DNA from: Bos javanicus
Lineage: Eukaryota > Chordata > Mammalia > Artiodactyla > Bovidae
Reading direction: 5' to 3'
Assembly: GCF_032452875.1 (NCBI RefSeq)
Contig: NC_083868.1
Coordinates: 120,044,312 to 120,108,311, forward strand
Length of the DNA: 64,000 nucleotides
The notes beneath the pieces were generated by a model that saw only the letters and a program-made list of their open reading frames with translations, was not told the DNA's origin and searched no databases. Shown one piece after another: positions 44,801 to 56,180 of this stretch. The position numbers and the translations under genes are program-made. How positions within the stretch are numbered: position 1 is the stretch's first letter; each line of letters starts with the position of its first letter.

Positions 44801-45035
44801 GAGTTTGAAAGTACACTAAACATTCCAGGAAAGACTCCATCCTTTCATATGATCTGGAACAATTAAAATAACATAATAAATTATCGGAATATTAAGGGTT
44901 GGTACAACTCAGTAACATGGGCATGCTCCATTGCAGGGTGTTTATAATCTAATTGGTTTTAAATTATGTCCAGAGACCAAATGCTATTTAACAAAACGTG
45001 TAAAATAATTCCAAGATAGCTAACTATAAAGCACT
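44801..45035. other. Unassigned unique sequence
   Basis: Nothing recognised. Confidence 0.35.
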
Positions 45036-45039
45036 TTAG

Positions 45040-45180
45040 GTTGAAAGCCAGGACATCTCGTGTCCTTGTGTCATTCTTATCCGAGTTCTGCCACTATCCA
45101 TGTGTTTTTGGTCAAGTCACTTTGCTGCTCTGGACTTAAAATTATTAATATATTTGGAAAGTAAGGTAGAAACTGATGAC
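45040..45180 (+). mobile_element. MIR SINE remnant
   Basis: ttctgccactatccatgtgt, ttttggtcaagtcactttgc and tgctctggacttaaaatta follow the MIR core order (tctgccactta...tgtgaccttgggcaagt). Confidence 0.6.
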
Positions 45181-47290
45181 ATCTAAAAGTATATTTCTTA
45201 TGTGATTTTACAAAACATTTAATTTTCTCAGTATCTTAACTATATTTAGTTATTTGCAGTCCACTTCAAATTTCACATAACTGCATTGCAAAGACTTAGA
45301 AAAATATTCTAGGTTTCTGAGGAATGAGAGCATATTTGCATTAAGACACAAGTGGTATGCTGGATACTACTGAAATTTCTCTCCGTACAGATGGTCAAAT
45401 GAAAATGTATGTGATTCACTGGGAGAAGGTATACGTGCCCTTAGGTCTACTTTGAAAAAAACAAAGACCAAACAGTTTTATGCCCCTCCAGCTGACCTTT
45501 CGTAATCCAGTACTTATTTTACTCTTTTATGGTCACATTTTAATTCACCGTAGTCGATGATGAAGTAAAAAAGGATGTTTTATGAGTCTCGTTTTATTCT
45601 TATACATGCATAATAGTATCTACAGAATGTGAGCTCTTGATTCACATTTTATCCATCACTTATTTTATCTCCACAGATGTATGCACAATTGTTCTTTTAG
45701 GACTCTGTTCAGCCCACAGATGTCTTCACAGCTGCTCTCTATTCCAAAGGGGAATTTTCTTTTTTTTACTCAGAAGCAGTCATGTAAGGTTTTTTGTTAT
45801 TTTGTTTTGCGTTCATTTTATTTTTATTTAAAACACTGTAAAGATTTTTTTCCCTCCATTAGGGGAAAAAGAAAAAGATCTTACCTGAAAGATAGTCTTG
45901 AGAACTGAATCAAGAATGATCTGAAAATAGAGCACACTATCTGTATTTCTGCTCATTCTTTGAATTTCACTAAATGTTTTGCATACTGGAGGCCCAAGAA
46001 CTGTAATCACCCAGGAGTGGAATCTCCCACCTCCTGTTTCTGTGACTGAGTTGGTATGCTGACACAGATAAAAACTGTCATGATTCATTCAGGACAGAAA
46101 GAAAAAAAAATCAATCAAATAAATGCCTAGTTTAGGCAAAATTGCCAATTTGAGAACAGCTTGAGGCTTAGGGGAAACAAACGATTCAAATTGCTGCCTC
46201 TATTTTCTGCAGCCACTAGGCTTCTGAGAGTTCTGATTTTCTTTGTGTGGTAGGATGACCACATAATTCAATTAATTGAACCTGAGTTATGGCAGTTATG
46301 TTTTTCGCTTTATTCCTCTAGAAACCTCTAAATATTTATATTTGTATAAGGAAGACCTTTTATACAACCTTCATCCATATCCAACATTTAGTGTCACTGA
46401 ATATTCAAACAATGGGTGGCCTTACAGAGAACTAAGGTCATCTTCCCCTCTCATAGATGACACAGTGACAGCCAGGATGCTAATATGACTTACATGAAAA
46501 CATGGAGCTGGGCTGATGCTCTGGAAGAACTGTTTGCCCAATAAATTGATAAATAGGTCACCAGCCCTTTATTCATTGCCCTTCATTGACTTAAGCTTGT
46601 CAGAGGTTAAAATTGCTCAAGATCTCAGATGTTAGATCCTTAAAAAAATAAGGACTTGTTATCTTTATTTTTTGGAGTGTGTATATGGTTTTGTATTCAT
46701 TTGTTTATGTTTTTGTTTTGAGGAGAAATGGTCAAAACATTTGTGTAAAGCAAGTGCTTATATGTTGAAAGAGTCTACTTCTTTATGGGATGAACGTAAT
46801 AGTGAATTTTTGAAGGTTTTTATAATTCAAAGTCATAGGTAAAAAGCATTAAAAAAAATCTAAAAATGAAATTTATATACCATTGTTTTTAAGGGTAGGC
46901 ACTTTCAATATTTCACTTAGCCATTGTGATAGAGGTAGCAAAATATAAGTCATGCAGATTCCAGCTCCATAGGGAAGAGCTTATGCCTCAGTGTCCAAAG
47001 GTGGTATTCATATACCATGGCAAGAGGCACTACTGAAATGTTGGGGATAAGTTAGAAATATACTTTTGTATTATTGTGAATAATAAATAATAGATACAAA
47101 GATCTGTAAATGCAGATATTCTTAATTTAGATCATTCTGGTATTGTCAAATACTGAGAACTCATGCACCAGACTTATCAATGGTTCATTCAGAAACTACT
47201 ACATCTGATATTTAACCTACAGATTTGTTAGTAGACTTGGACCTTGTGTGGTGCAATTTAAAATATTCAGTAATTTAAATATTATATCCA
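45181..47290. other. Unassigned unique sequence
   Basis: About 2.1 kb, AT-rich, no young repeats, no frame with a recognised family. Confidence 0.4.
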
Positions 47291-47329
47291 ATCTCATCAT
47301 ATGCTAAGAAAGTTATTGACATTGCTTCT

Positions 47330-47760
47330 GTTTCTTGGTTTTTGGGGTTTTGTTGACAGGAAAGTAGGATTCATTAGTGGCATGATTAAGAAGGAGACAG
47401 TGCTAAGGCTCTTATGAGTCCTGAGAGCCATGATTAGGGATATGTTTGACCCCACGGCCATCCAGTATGAACTGTTTTTCTGCCACCATGTTTTCAAATT
47501 CACCCACATTAAACTTGGTAAATCCCACTTCTTGGAGATGTGGACCTTCTGGTGGCCAGGGAACTTGAAGTTGGCCCCGGAGGACCTCAGTCTCATGCTC
47601 CTTGTTCTGCAGCTTGGTGTGGATGAACTTTATGATTTGGTCAGTATGGCCCTTGGCCACTGTGCCCTGGGGCTTCCTAAAGGTACCACACATACTTGTC
47701 TGGAGCCTTAGTTGGGGACAGCCAATTAGTCATGAATGTCCACTGGAAAGAGTTGTCTCC
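47330..47760 (-). pseudogene. RPL10 pseudogene: RPL10 processed pseudogene (3' part)
   Basis: RPL10 encodes large-subunit ribosomal protein uL16. The minus strand carries its C-terminal half without introns: KPQGTVAKGHTDQII and KLQNKEHETEVLRG (47580-47693), then in another frame ANFKFPGHQKVHISKKW (~47535-47585), then back in the first frame GFTKFNVGEFENMVAEKQFI and GVKHIPNHGSQDS with a stop at 47412-47414. Downstream are a decayed 3' UTR (taatgaatcctactttcctg) and an A-rich tail at ~47325-47350 (minus strand aaaaccccaaaaaccaagaaa). The upstream half is too decayed to follow beyond about 47760. No promoter; an L1-mediated copy is the natural explanation. Confidence 0.88.
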
Positions 47761-50020
47761 AAGGTCCCTTAGGGCAACCTGTACGGGCAGCAGGCTGCCT
47801 ACACTACCGAGGAGGCTGCTGTTTGCAAGCCATTGCACACTGAGCCTGCTTGGGGAAAAGAGCACAGTTGGCTCAACTAGTTATAAGTCTTGTTTGTTTT
47901 TTGTTGTCAATATATTGTCATTTGATTTGGTTGAGTTTCCTCATCCCAAATGACTTGGTTATAAAGACCTGTGCATTTTCCTTAGTAATTTTGCATAGCT
48001 CATTTTAAGATAGAGACTTCCACAGATTTGAATATATAATTTTATAAATGGATCTCTCTTGAGGATGTGCTGAGAAAAATGAACTGATACAATGTTTTTG
48101 CACTCTTAATCAGACATCAGAATTACATGGTATCTTCAAAAGGTAGCATGAAACAATTTTCAATAGCTATTTCTAGGCATGCTCTTTCACCAAGATTATT
48201 ATCGAAGCAGTTTTGCTAGGAAGCATTTGTGTAACATACCATATGCCAAAAACTATTTGTTGATTTAAAATATGAGGGCTGAGTTTTTGAAGAGGAGATT
48301 TTGGTGTGCATAAAGTTACACATGCAATTGCATTTTCCCCATAATTACCTAGTCATGCTACAGACTGTCAACCAGAGAACTCATTTATTTTTTTTTTAAA
48401 GATTTGCTTTGCTTGCAAAGATTTAATGACATATTTTTCTTCCTTCCTTCTTTTTCAACAAACCAAAGAAATTTGTGACTGCATTTCTTTGCTTCATGTT
48501 TTATAAAATTCTTGGCCAACAAAGTTTCTCCTTTCCACTTTATTTCTCAGAAGGGTCCCCATTTCCATCAAATATTCTCCTTAATTGAACAGTTAAGTTT
48601 ATAAAATGCTTTGAGAAATGACTTAGAATAATAAGTCATCAACTAACAGTCGGTAGTTATTTTATATATATAATGTATATTGCATTTATAATGTTACTTA
48701 TATAAATATAAATTATAGGTACCTATAATACAAATATATCAACATATGCTCAAAATATGAAGAAGCTATGAATAGCAATGAAAGGTTTTATCCAATGGTA
48801 CCTTCTTATATTAAAATATGAAGAAAATGCAATAAAATATGGGCTAATTCTGAGAAGGTATGATTTTGTAAATTAGGATATTACATTGTTCTTCAGTCTT
48901 GCTTGCTATAGGATCATTAAAAGTTGAAGACATTTGAGCATTTCCATGACTTTTTTTTTTTTTTAATGACAAACTCCTCCTCCACCACTTCCACTAGCAA
49001 AAATTTGTAACTTGGATACCAGGTCTTTTTAATGAAGCTTTTGAGTCTTACAAAATATGATTAATCTGATTAGTGATTCAGCCTCCTTTTGTGCTTACAT
49101 TATCTAACACAAAGAGCCCCCCTACAGGTTAAAGTTTAAATGTGGATTACCAGATAAAGCTAGTCCTGACGAGGTTTCTATGGTGCAAGGAAAAATTGGA
49201 TTTGCTTTTCACCTCATCTCAGGCTCTGTCATCCTGGTTTTTGCCCTGTTCCCTTGTTCACAGCAAGGATATTAATTTTGTAGTAAAATCTTTAAGCAAT
49301 TATGCAGATAGCTCTGAAAAAGCAACATACACACACAATAAGAGAAGCTTAACTGAAAAATGGACCCCAGATATTCATTAAAAACAGATGGCTACATTGC
49401 CAACAGCATAACTTTGGATGTTTGGGCTAAGCTGGTATTAATCTGCCACAACATGAAGAGAAGATGAAACTGCTGGTTACAAACTATGTATTGCTTCTAC
49501 TTTTTGCTTGCAAAAGAATACAATGATGATTTATGGCTGCCTTTTAGATAAATATCCCTTCCGCAAATTACTTACTCAAAAGTGAAGTAATATTTTAATA
49601 GTCTTAGCTATCACTGAATCTTCATGTTCATTTACAAGGAACCAATAAAATACAAAGAATCATATCATTTACAATTTTTTTTTTCTAAAATTTCTTTGGA
49701 AGTAGACAAAAATATTCTACTTAAAATTTGATATTAGGTAAATTTTCTTTCTTATTCTACAGAGAATAAGAAATAGGTCTAATCATATTTCAAAGTCAAT
49801 ATAAAATATGAATTTGCACTTATATAATAAAGTAGTTAAATGTATGGCTATTTATTTGAGTTATATGCTAAGTAGAAACCGTGAAATTTTCAATCTAAAC
49901 AAAATCAGGAAAAGTATGGCCAAGTCTTCCAAGTTAATTCATGGGTGATAGGAGGGAATGCTTTGCAACTGAAGCAGCACCTATAAGGACAAATGAAGAA
50001 GGTATATATTTTTTCATTTA
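47761..50020. other. Unassigned unique sequence
   Basis: The left ~120 bases may be highly decayed RPL10 5' sequence. The rest is AT-rich with (T)13 at 48949-48964 and a TA-rich tract at 48661-48740. No young repeats or recognised genes. Confidence 0.4.
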
Positions 50021-50021
50021 T

Positions 50022-50190
50022 GCGTGCATGTGTACTAAGTCACTTCATTTGTGTCTGACTCTTTCCCACCCTGTGGACAGTAGGTTACCTGGCTCCTCTG
50101 TCCATACTATTCTCCAGGCAAGAATATCGGAGTGGGTTGCCATGTCTTCCTCCAGAAGATCACCCCAACCCAGGGACTGAACCCTTATTT
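50022..50190 (-). mobile_element. Bov-tA SINE (5'-truncated)
   Basis: agtcacttcatttgtgtctg, ttgccatgtcttcctccaga and aacccagggactgaaccctt; the tRNA-like head beyond that is missing. Confidence 0.85.
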
Positions 50191-50250
50191 ATTTGTATAA
50201 TTATCAAAGCAAAGTGAATTATTAAAGAATATCATGCCTAAAACTAACTA

Positions 50251-50465
50251 AATGAAAGTGAAAGTGAAGTCACTCAGTTGTGTCCGACTCGTTGCGATCC
50301 CATGGATTGTAGTCTACCAGGCTTCTCTGTCCATGGGATTTTCCAGGCAAGAGTACTGGAGTGGGTTGCCATTTCCTTCTCCAGGGGATCTTCCCCACCC
50401 AGGGATTGAACCCGGGTCTCCCACATTGCAGGCAGACGCTTTACCCTCTGAGCCACCAGGGAAGC
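50251..50465 (-). mobile_element. Bov-tA SINE with 14-bp target duplication
   Basis: Complete reverse SINE from aatgaaagtgaaagtgaagt (tail side) to gagccaccagggaagc. cctaaaactaacta at 50237-50250 and 50466-50479 is exact. Close to consensus, hence young. Confidence 0.96.
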
Positions 50466-50477
50466 CCTAAAACTAAC

Positions 50478-50525
50478 TATATATATATAAACATATATAT
50501 GTATATACTTATATATATATATATG
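50478..50525. repeat. TA-rich microsatellite
   Basis: Imperfect (TA)n with ca/gt interruptions beside the head of the minus-strand SINE. Confidence 0.9.
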
Positions 50526-50814
50526 TAGCAAGTGGTAGATAAGTTCTAATGAATTTCAACCAACTTTTGTTTTGCAGGAGAAATTCAGAAATTCACCTAA
50601 CTAGAAAAACACTTTCAGGACAGAATTGCCCTTACTATGTACAGACTGAGTCATACTCAATTGTAACATCATGAAGACAGACATGAATGTTGCATCAAAT
50701 GACTAGTTGAAACATCTTGACATTATTCTGCTTCATCTATGCATGAAGATGAACTGGGCATGAGTGTTTGACAAAGGTCCTTGTTACTACTAAAGGGTTC
50801 ATTTTTATCCCTTG
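50526..50814. other. Unassigned unique sequence
   Basis: Nothing recognised. Confidence 0.35.
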
Positions 50815-51020
50815 TAGGATGAAATAGAAAGGAACCTGCAATATAGCACAGAGTGTTCAGCTCGGTGCTCTGTGGTGACCTAGAGGGTTGGGTGGGGAGC
50901 AGGTGGGACGGAGGTCCAAGGGGGAAGAAATACATGTATACATATAGCTGTCTTGCTTTGTTGTACAGCAAAAACTATCTCAACGTTATAAAGCAATTAT
51001 AGTTCAATGAAAAACACATT
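50815..51020 (+). mobile_element. L1 3' end, 5'-truncated
   Basis: ggaacctgcaatatagcaca, tacatgtatacatatagctg, ttgctttgttgtacagcaaa and ttataaagcaattatagttc: plus-strand 3' end of the cetartiodactyl L1 type, ending in an A-rich tail. Confidence 0.8.
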
Positions 51021-51189
51021 TATTGTAGAAAAATTTTAAAGATACACTAAAGAAAGTTATGATAATCCCTAATCTGACCATTCTGAGATGACCACCACTA
51101 ATATTTATATACGTATTTCAAGATATTTTTCCTGTGTATTTTAAAAACTTCTTTTTATCTCCTAATAATCTATATGACTATCAATCCAT

Positions 51190-51382
51190 TGCTTCCTTTG
51201 TGGCTCAGCTGGTAGAGAATCTGCCTGTAATGAGGGAGACCTGGGTCCAATCCCTGGGTTGGGAAGATCCCCTGGAGAAGGGAAAGATTACCCACGCCAA
51301 TATTCTGGCCTGGAGAATTCCATGGATTATATAGGCCACGGGGTCACAAAGAGTTGGACACAACTGAGCAACTTTCACTTTC
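51190..51382 (+). mobile_element. Bov-tA SINE
   Basis: ttgcttcctttgtggctcag through ggttgggaagatcccctgga to agttggacacaactgagcaa with a ctttcactttcaatc tail. Confidence 0.92.
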
Positions 51383-51839
51383 AATCTTCTCCTAAACCTC
51401 ATTTTACTGAATCCATGATATTCTAGGCATAGATAATCCAAAATTCATTTCATCAACACTCTATTGATGATAAACAGTCTGAAAATTGTCATTATTTTAA
51501 AATCTCAACAATCATATATATGCTAAAATTTGTATAAAACATGTGTTACTAAGTTAATCTTCTTGCATTGCCCCTTTTTCACATGTAAATAAAAACTTGT
51601 TTAGGTTAAAGTATATTCATGAAAAAAAGCAGATTCAACAGGCCCTTGTGATTAATTCATTTTTTAAAAAGTATATTTATAGTCTGGATAAAATATCTTG
51701 TTGCTAATGGAAGCAATCACATTGTGTTAATAACCCTAAACTATCTTTCCAATCTAGTCTAATTTCCATCATCCCTGCCCGGTTTTTCAATCACACAGAT
51801 TACTTGCCATCTCTCCAGCATGCCCTATATTCGTAAATA
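51383..51839. other. Unassigned unique sequence
   Basis: AT-rich; nothing recognised. Confidence 0.35.
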
Positions 51840-52145
51840 CCAGCAGACTATTGAAGATATAGTTCCTTTTAATAGCCATGGACCTGCACTCCAGTCCCTC
51901 TACTAAGGCCCAAACTACCCTGTTGACCCATCATTTCTCCCCACCTATCATAGGCATTTACTGCTCCTATATTTAGCTGAAGGTGCTGATCTCTTTTTGG
52001 GGCTCTTTTAATTGAAAAGATTTGTTTATCTGTCTGTCTTGGAGACTGTAAACAACTTCAGGGCAGGAACTAAGTCATATTCATTTTTGTGTTTTTTGTA
52101 CTTGGTGAAATGCCTGACATCTAACAGACATTCTATAAATGTTCA
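51840..52145 (+). mobile_element. L2 LINE 3' end remnant
   Basis: agggcaggaactaagtcata, ggtgaaatgcctgacatcta and acattctataaatgttcacc correspond to the L2 terminus (gggcagggactttgtct...gcctggcacatagtagg...aataaatg). Confidence 0.55.
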
Positions 52146-52829
52146 CCAAAATAAACAATGACTTGAGGACATTTGGATAAGAAGATAAAATTAGAAACAA
52201 CACAGTAAGTCCTGACCAGCGTTGCCCAAGGCTCAGCCAACTCTTGTGGCCTCAATGTTATTTTAAGGGATAAGAAGACGAAAATGAACACATGGCCTTG
52301 ACTGCTTTGTTGCTCCCTTGCATCCCATGAATGGACCCAACCTGTCTGGACTCGTGCAAAAAGGAAACTGTTGGTAGCAGCTGCGTGGGGGAATGAGGGA
52401 ATGAGGTTAAATTCTGAAGCAGAAAAGAGGCAGAATAGTGATTGAATGTGAATTTCACATTTTCTGCGATTACTGCCCTCTCCTGCCCTTAAGAACACTC
52501 TTTGAGCAGAGCCAATTTGGGGGGACACAGCTAAGGAACAACACAGTTATTATTACCTTAAGGCAAATAAGTCCCAGATAACAGAAGAATCTAACTCATG
52601 GACCAAGGCTCACTCGTATCGTTGAATGTATATTGTGTGACTCATCATGTGAATTGCTGATAATTGTAGTGAGATCAGTGGCTCTGCAAACCTCAGCTCC
52701 ACTTGCCTTGTGAGATGGACCCCCTAAAAGGAACTGGAATGGTCCTATGAAACAGTCTTTCTCAAAAAGCAACAGTCTTCCTTCTCGTTATTGGAAGGAG
52801 GAAGAAAGCAACCCAGTAGGTGAGGGGAT
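52146..52829. other. Unassigned unique sequence
   Basis: A 131-codon minus-strand frame (52133-52528) shows no family, has no evident start context, and is probably chance. Confidence 0.35.
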
Positions 52830-52831
52830 AG

Positions 52832-53000
52832 GGTTCTCAGATGGCGACAGTGGTAAAGAACCTCCCTGCCAATGCAAGAGACATAAGAGATGCCAGTTCG
52901 ATCCCTGATCCCTGGAGGAGGAAAAGGCAACTCACTCTAATATTCTTGCCTGGGGAAACCCACGGACAGAGGAACCTGGTTGGCTACGACACACGTATGG
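52832..53000 (+). mobile_element. Bov-tA SINE (diverged)
   Basis: gttctcagatggcgacagtg, gtaaagaacctccctgccaa, actctaatattcttgcctgg and gaggaacctggttggctacg. The extreme 3' end is lost. Confidence 0.85.
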
Positions 53001-53203
53001 TGAGGGAATGGGGCAGAGAGTTGTTTCCTCATTGTTTATGAAGCTGCAATGTGTGATTTTCAAACTCCTTCCAAACTAGAACCTATGTAACTATTTATGC
53101 ACAAAAATCTCCACCTAGAATAATAACCTTATTTATTTATACAAGTCATATGTTTTATTGTTTTTCTTTTCAACTAGAAATTAGTCATGTCTTTGTGTGT
53201 CTC

Positions 53204-53613
53204 ATTTTTTTTAATTTTATTTTATTTTTAAACTTTACAATATTGTATTAGTTTTGCCAAATATCAAAATGAATCCGCCACAGGTATACCTGTGTTCACC
53301 ATCCTGAACCCTCCTCCCTCCTCTCTCCCCATACCCTCCCTCTGGGTCGTCCCAGTGCACCAGCCCCAAGCATCCAGTATCGTGCATCGAACCTGGACTG
53401 GCGACTTGTTTCATACATGATATTATACATGTTTCGATGCCATTCTCCCAAATCTCCCCACCCTCTCCCTCTCCCACAGAGTCCATAAGACTGGTCTATA
53501 CATCAGTGTCTCTTTTGCTGTCTCGTACAGGGTTATTGTTACCATCTTTCTAAATTCCATATATATGCGTTAGTATACTGTATTGGTGTTTTTCTTTCTG
53601 GCTTACTTCACTC
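53204..53613 (-). mobile_element. L1-BT 3' end, 5'-truncated
   Basis: Reverse-oriented copy of the last ~400 bases of the same L1 type as the full-length element: accatcctgaaccctcctcc, gcaccagccccaagcatcc, gagtccataagactggtcta and ttccatatatatgcgttagt. A T-rich run (53205-53227) is its poly(A). tgtgtctc at 53196-53203 and 53614-53621 is the target duplication. Confidence 0.93.
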
Positions 53614-53621
53614 TGTGTCTC

Positions 53622-56037
53622 TTTTTTAAAAACAGCCTAGTTTAAGCTGGGGAATAGGAATTATGTATCTAGCTATGGGCTTAAACAGCCAAAATCTTCA
53701 CTGGATATTGCCACTTTTCCTTAAATCCTCTTCTCATATCAAGATGATTTTTCTGTGTTGCTATATATCATGACAAGTGTGATTAAATATTTTCGCAATA
53801 TGATGATTCAACTGGCACATATATCAAAAGCAATTTCCGTGGTTTGAAAATAACATTAAAAAATCTTTCATTTCAGTAATACCAAATGTTTCTTTGAGGT
53901 TAACATCTTGTGACAGGAAATGAACAGAGCATTTAAAAAACATGCAACGAGACATCATATGAAAATTCACTATATTTTCCTATAAGGAAATTTCTTTATG
54001 CAGATATTTACTTTAAACTTCTTGGTAAATAAAAAAGTGTTGTTTAGAATTCAATAAGAATACCTCCAAAGAAGGTATAGCAAATAATGTATGAAACGTT
54101 ATTTTTAACTGAAATTGCTGCATGAACAGCTTGTGGGTATTTTTTAATTCTGGGAATTCAAGTTTGATACCAGCAATGTCTGCATTTAAAGAAGTAATGA
54201 GCTATTTAACCCATCTTGAAGGGTAGGCCAGATAATTTGCTTCAGTGATTAGGGCCCTGTGCAAATAAAGAAGAATCTACAATCCCAAGTGGAAGGCAAG
54301 CAAATAAATCTATTCGATCCAGAGGCCACTAGCAACACTCCATATTCTACTCAGTGGTACCAAACACACTCTCACGTCCTCAGCAACTCAATCCTACAAT
54401 TCAACAAATCAACTGGAAGCACATTTTGTACTGACGGTAGTAAGAGGTTAGATTTATGTAGCAAGAGGATCAGAAATTTCTACTCTTATATTCTTCCTTT
54501 ATTTGCAGTTTGATCTTTAATTAATAGGTTTGTTCACTTGCTTTGTTGTAAATGAGATTTGATGATGCTCATAGGAAGAAGTACTGGAACTTAAAAGAAA
54601 TTAGTTTCTCATATAGTCTATTTTTCCAAATCAAGGCATTTAGAAAATACTATGAAAAAGTCTAAAAGTATTATGTAAATGCTATTATGATACTTATTTT
54701 CATCAGAACAATTATTAACTAGCCTAAATTAATTTTTTAAAAAACTATAAAGGAAACATTAATGTCTAGATAATGGTGTTAATATACGCATATATTCTCA
54801 TCAAGATAATTTTATGTGCCCAGCCTCATTGCCACCAGAGAAGCCATCAGTTGGATTCTCTAAAAGCTACTGGTCTCATTTCATACGGTGTCACCTTATG
54901 TGTTTGGCACAAAGTTTTTGGTGTGGTGTGGCAGAAGAAACTGAAAAACCACCACGCTTGTTGTAGACACAGGTACAATTCTGGGCAGACAGCACTCTTC
55001 CACAAGACAGACCTCAGAGCTCTGTGCTGTTCACAGCCTGCCTGCAACTCCTAAGTGGGGACTTAATTTCTTCTCTATCTAGTCAGGAGAAAAAACTCAT
55101 ACAAAGAGAAAAGATATCCTACTTTCACAACTGGAGAGTAGAAATCTTTAACACTTTTCAAGAGTAGCTAAACTGAATATCCTTGGAAGATACTAGAGGG
55201 AGAGCAAAGAAATTACAAAGTGCCATGGGCCTCGAATGTTGTAGGTAAGGTTGGATTTGGCTAATCAATCTTTCGTGATTTCTAATTTGAGTTCTTGTGC
55301 TAAAAATCTAAAATGTCTCTGAAGGCCAGTCACCTTGCTTAAATACGTGAATCCAGATGGATGTGCCCTGAGAGGGCAAGGGTGGATGAGGGGGAAGTGA
55401 ACAGCTTCAGATCGCATCTAAAGGATCCGTGATCACTCAGACATTCCCAGTAAAGCCGGCTCACCCTTGCAGGCCTGACTGAGAATTTAGAAATGTCGAT
55501 TTTAATGGAAAATTTTAATTTCAGATGTTGTGAATTAATTCAATAATAACAATAGTAAATCTATATAGAACAAACAAAATATGCCCACGGGTTGCATTTG
55601 GCTCATAAATATGTTTTGCTGCTGAAAATTCTGAGAAAACCAAGCGTGGGCTTCGAAGTATCAGATTTTGTGCCTACTATTGTCTCCTGCTATTACTGGT
55701 ACTGCATGGTGATTGGCTGTATAAAATAATTAGACTTATTTTGGCAAAGCACCTTTGATTTGGAGCTAGAATATTATGAGGTTTGCCAAGACATACTACA
55801 GTAATGCTCTATTATATTTCATGATGGTATTTGATTAAAAATGCAGATAGAATAATCAATATGTAAAAAGCTTACTTTTATCTTTCTACTCCTTCTGTTA
55901 CCAAATGGACTTTGTTAGTTTCAGCAATCTGCTTACTGATGTGGAAACAAAGCTTTTCATTTTATCACAAAAAATGTGAGGAATCAAAGTTTTTTAATAT
56001 CTTACAAAGAAAATATTAACACAGACATAATTATAAC
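53622..56037. other. Unique sequence, no young retroposons
   Basis: AT-rich. Short open frames (54259-54513, 54773-55054) have no family. A slightly GC-richer patch lies at 55360-55480. Confidence 0.4.
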
Positions 56038-56180
56038 ATGAACAACTAACATTTACTTACTGTTTATTTACCATTATGGCCAATTTGAAAGTACTTTACA
56101 TGCAATATTTTACTTAATGCCCACAATTACCTTAAGATGTTGGTGTTACTACTAATTTTATTTTATAGGTGAAGTTATTA
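56038..56180 (-). mobile_element. MIR SINE remnant
   Basis: aacatttacttactgtttat, gtactttacatgcaatattt, tacttaatgcccacaattac and attttataggtgaagtta follow the MIR reverse order. Confidence 0.65.

Noticed and set aside
52133..52528. 131-codon minus-strand frame
   Set aside because: Begins outside any recognisable promoter, overlaps the L2 end, and shows no domain; likely chance.
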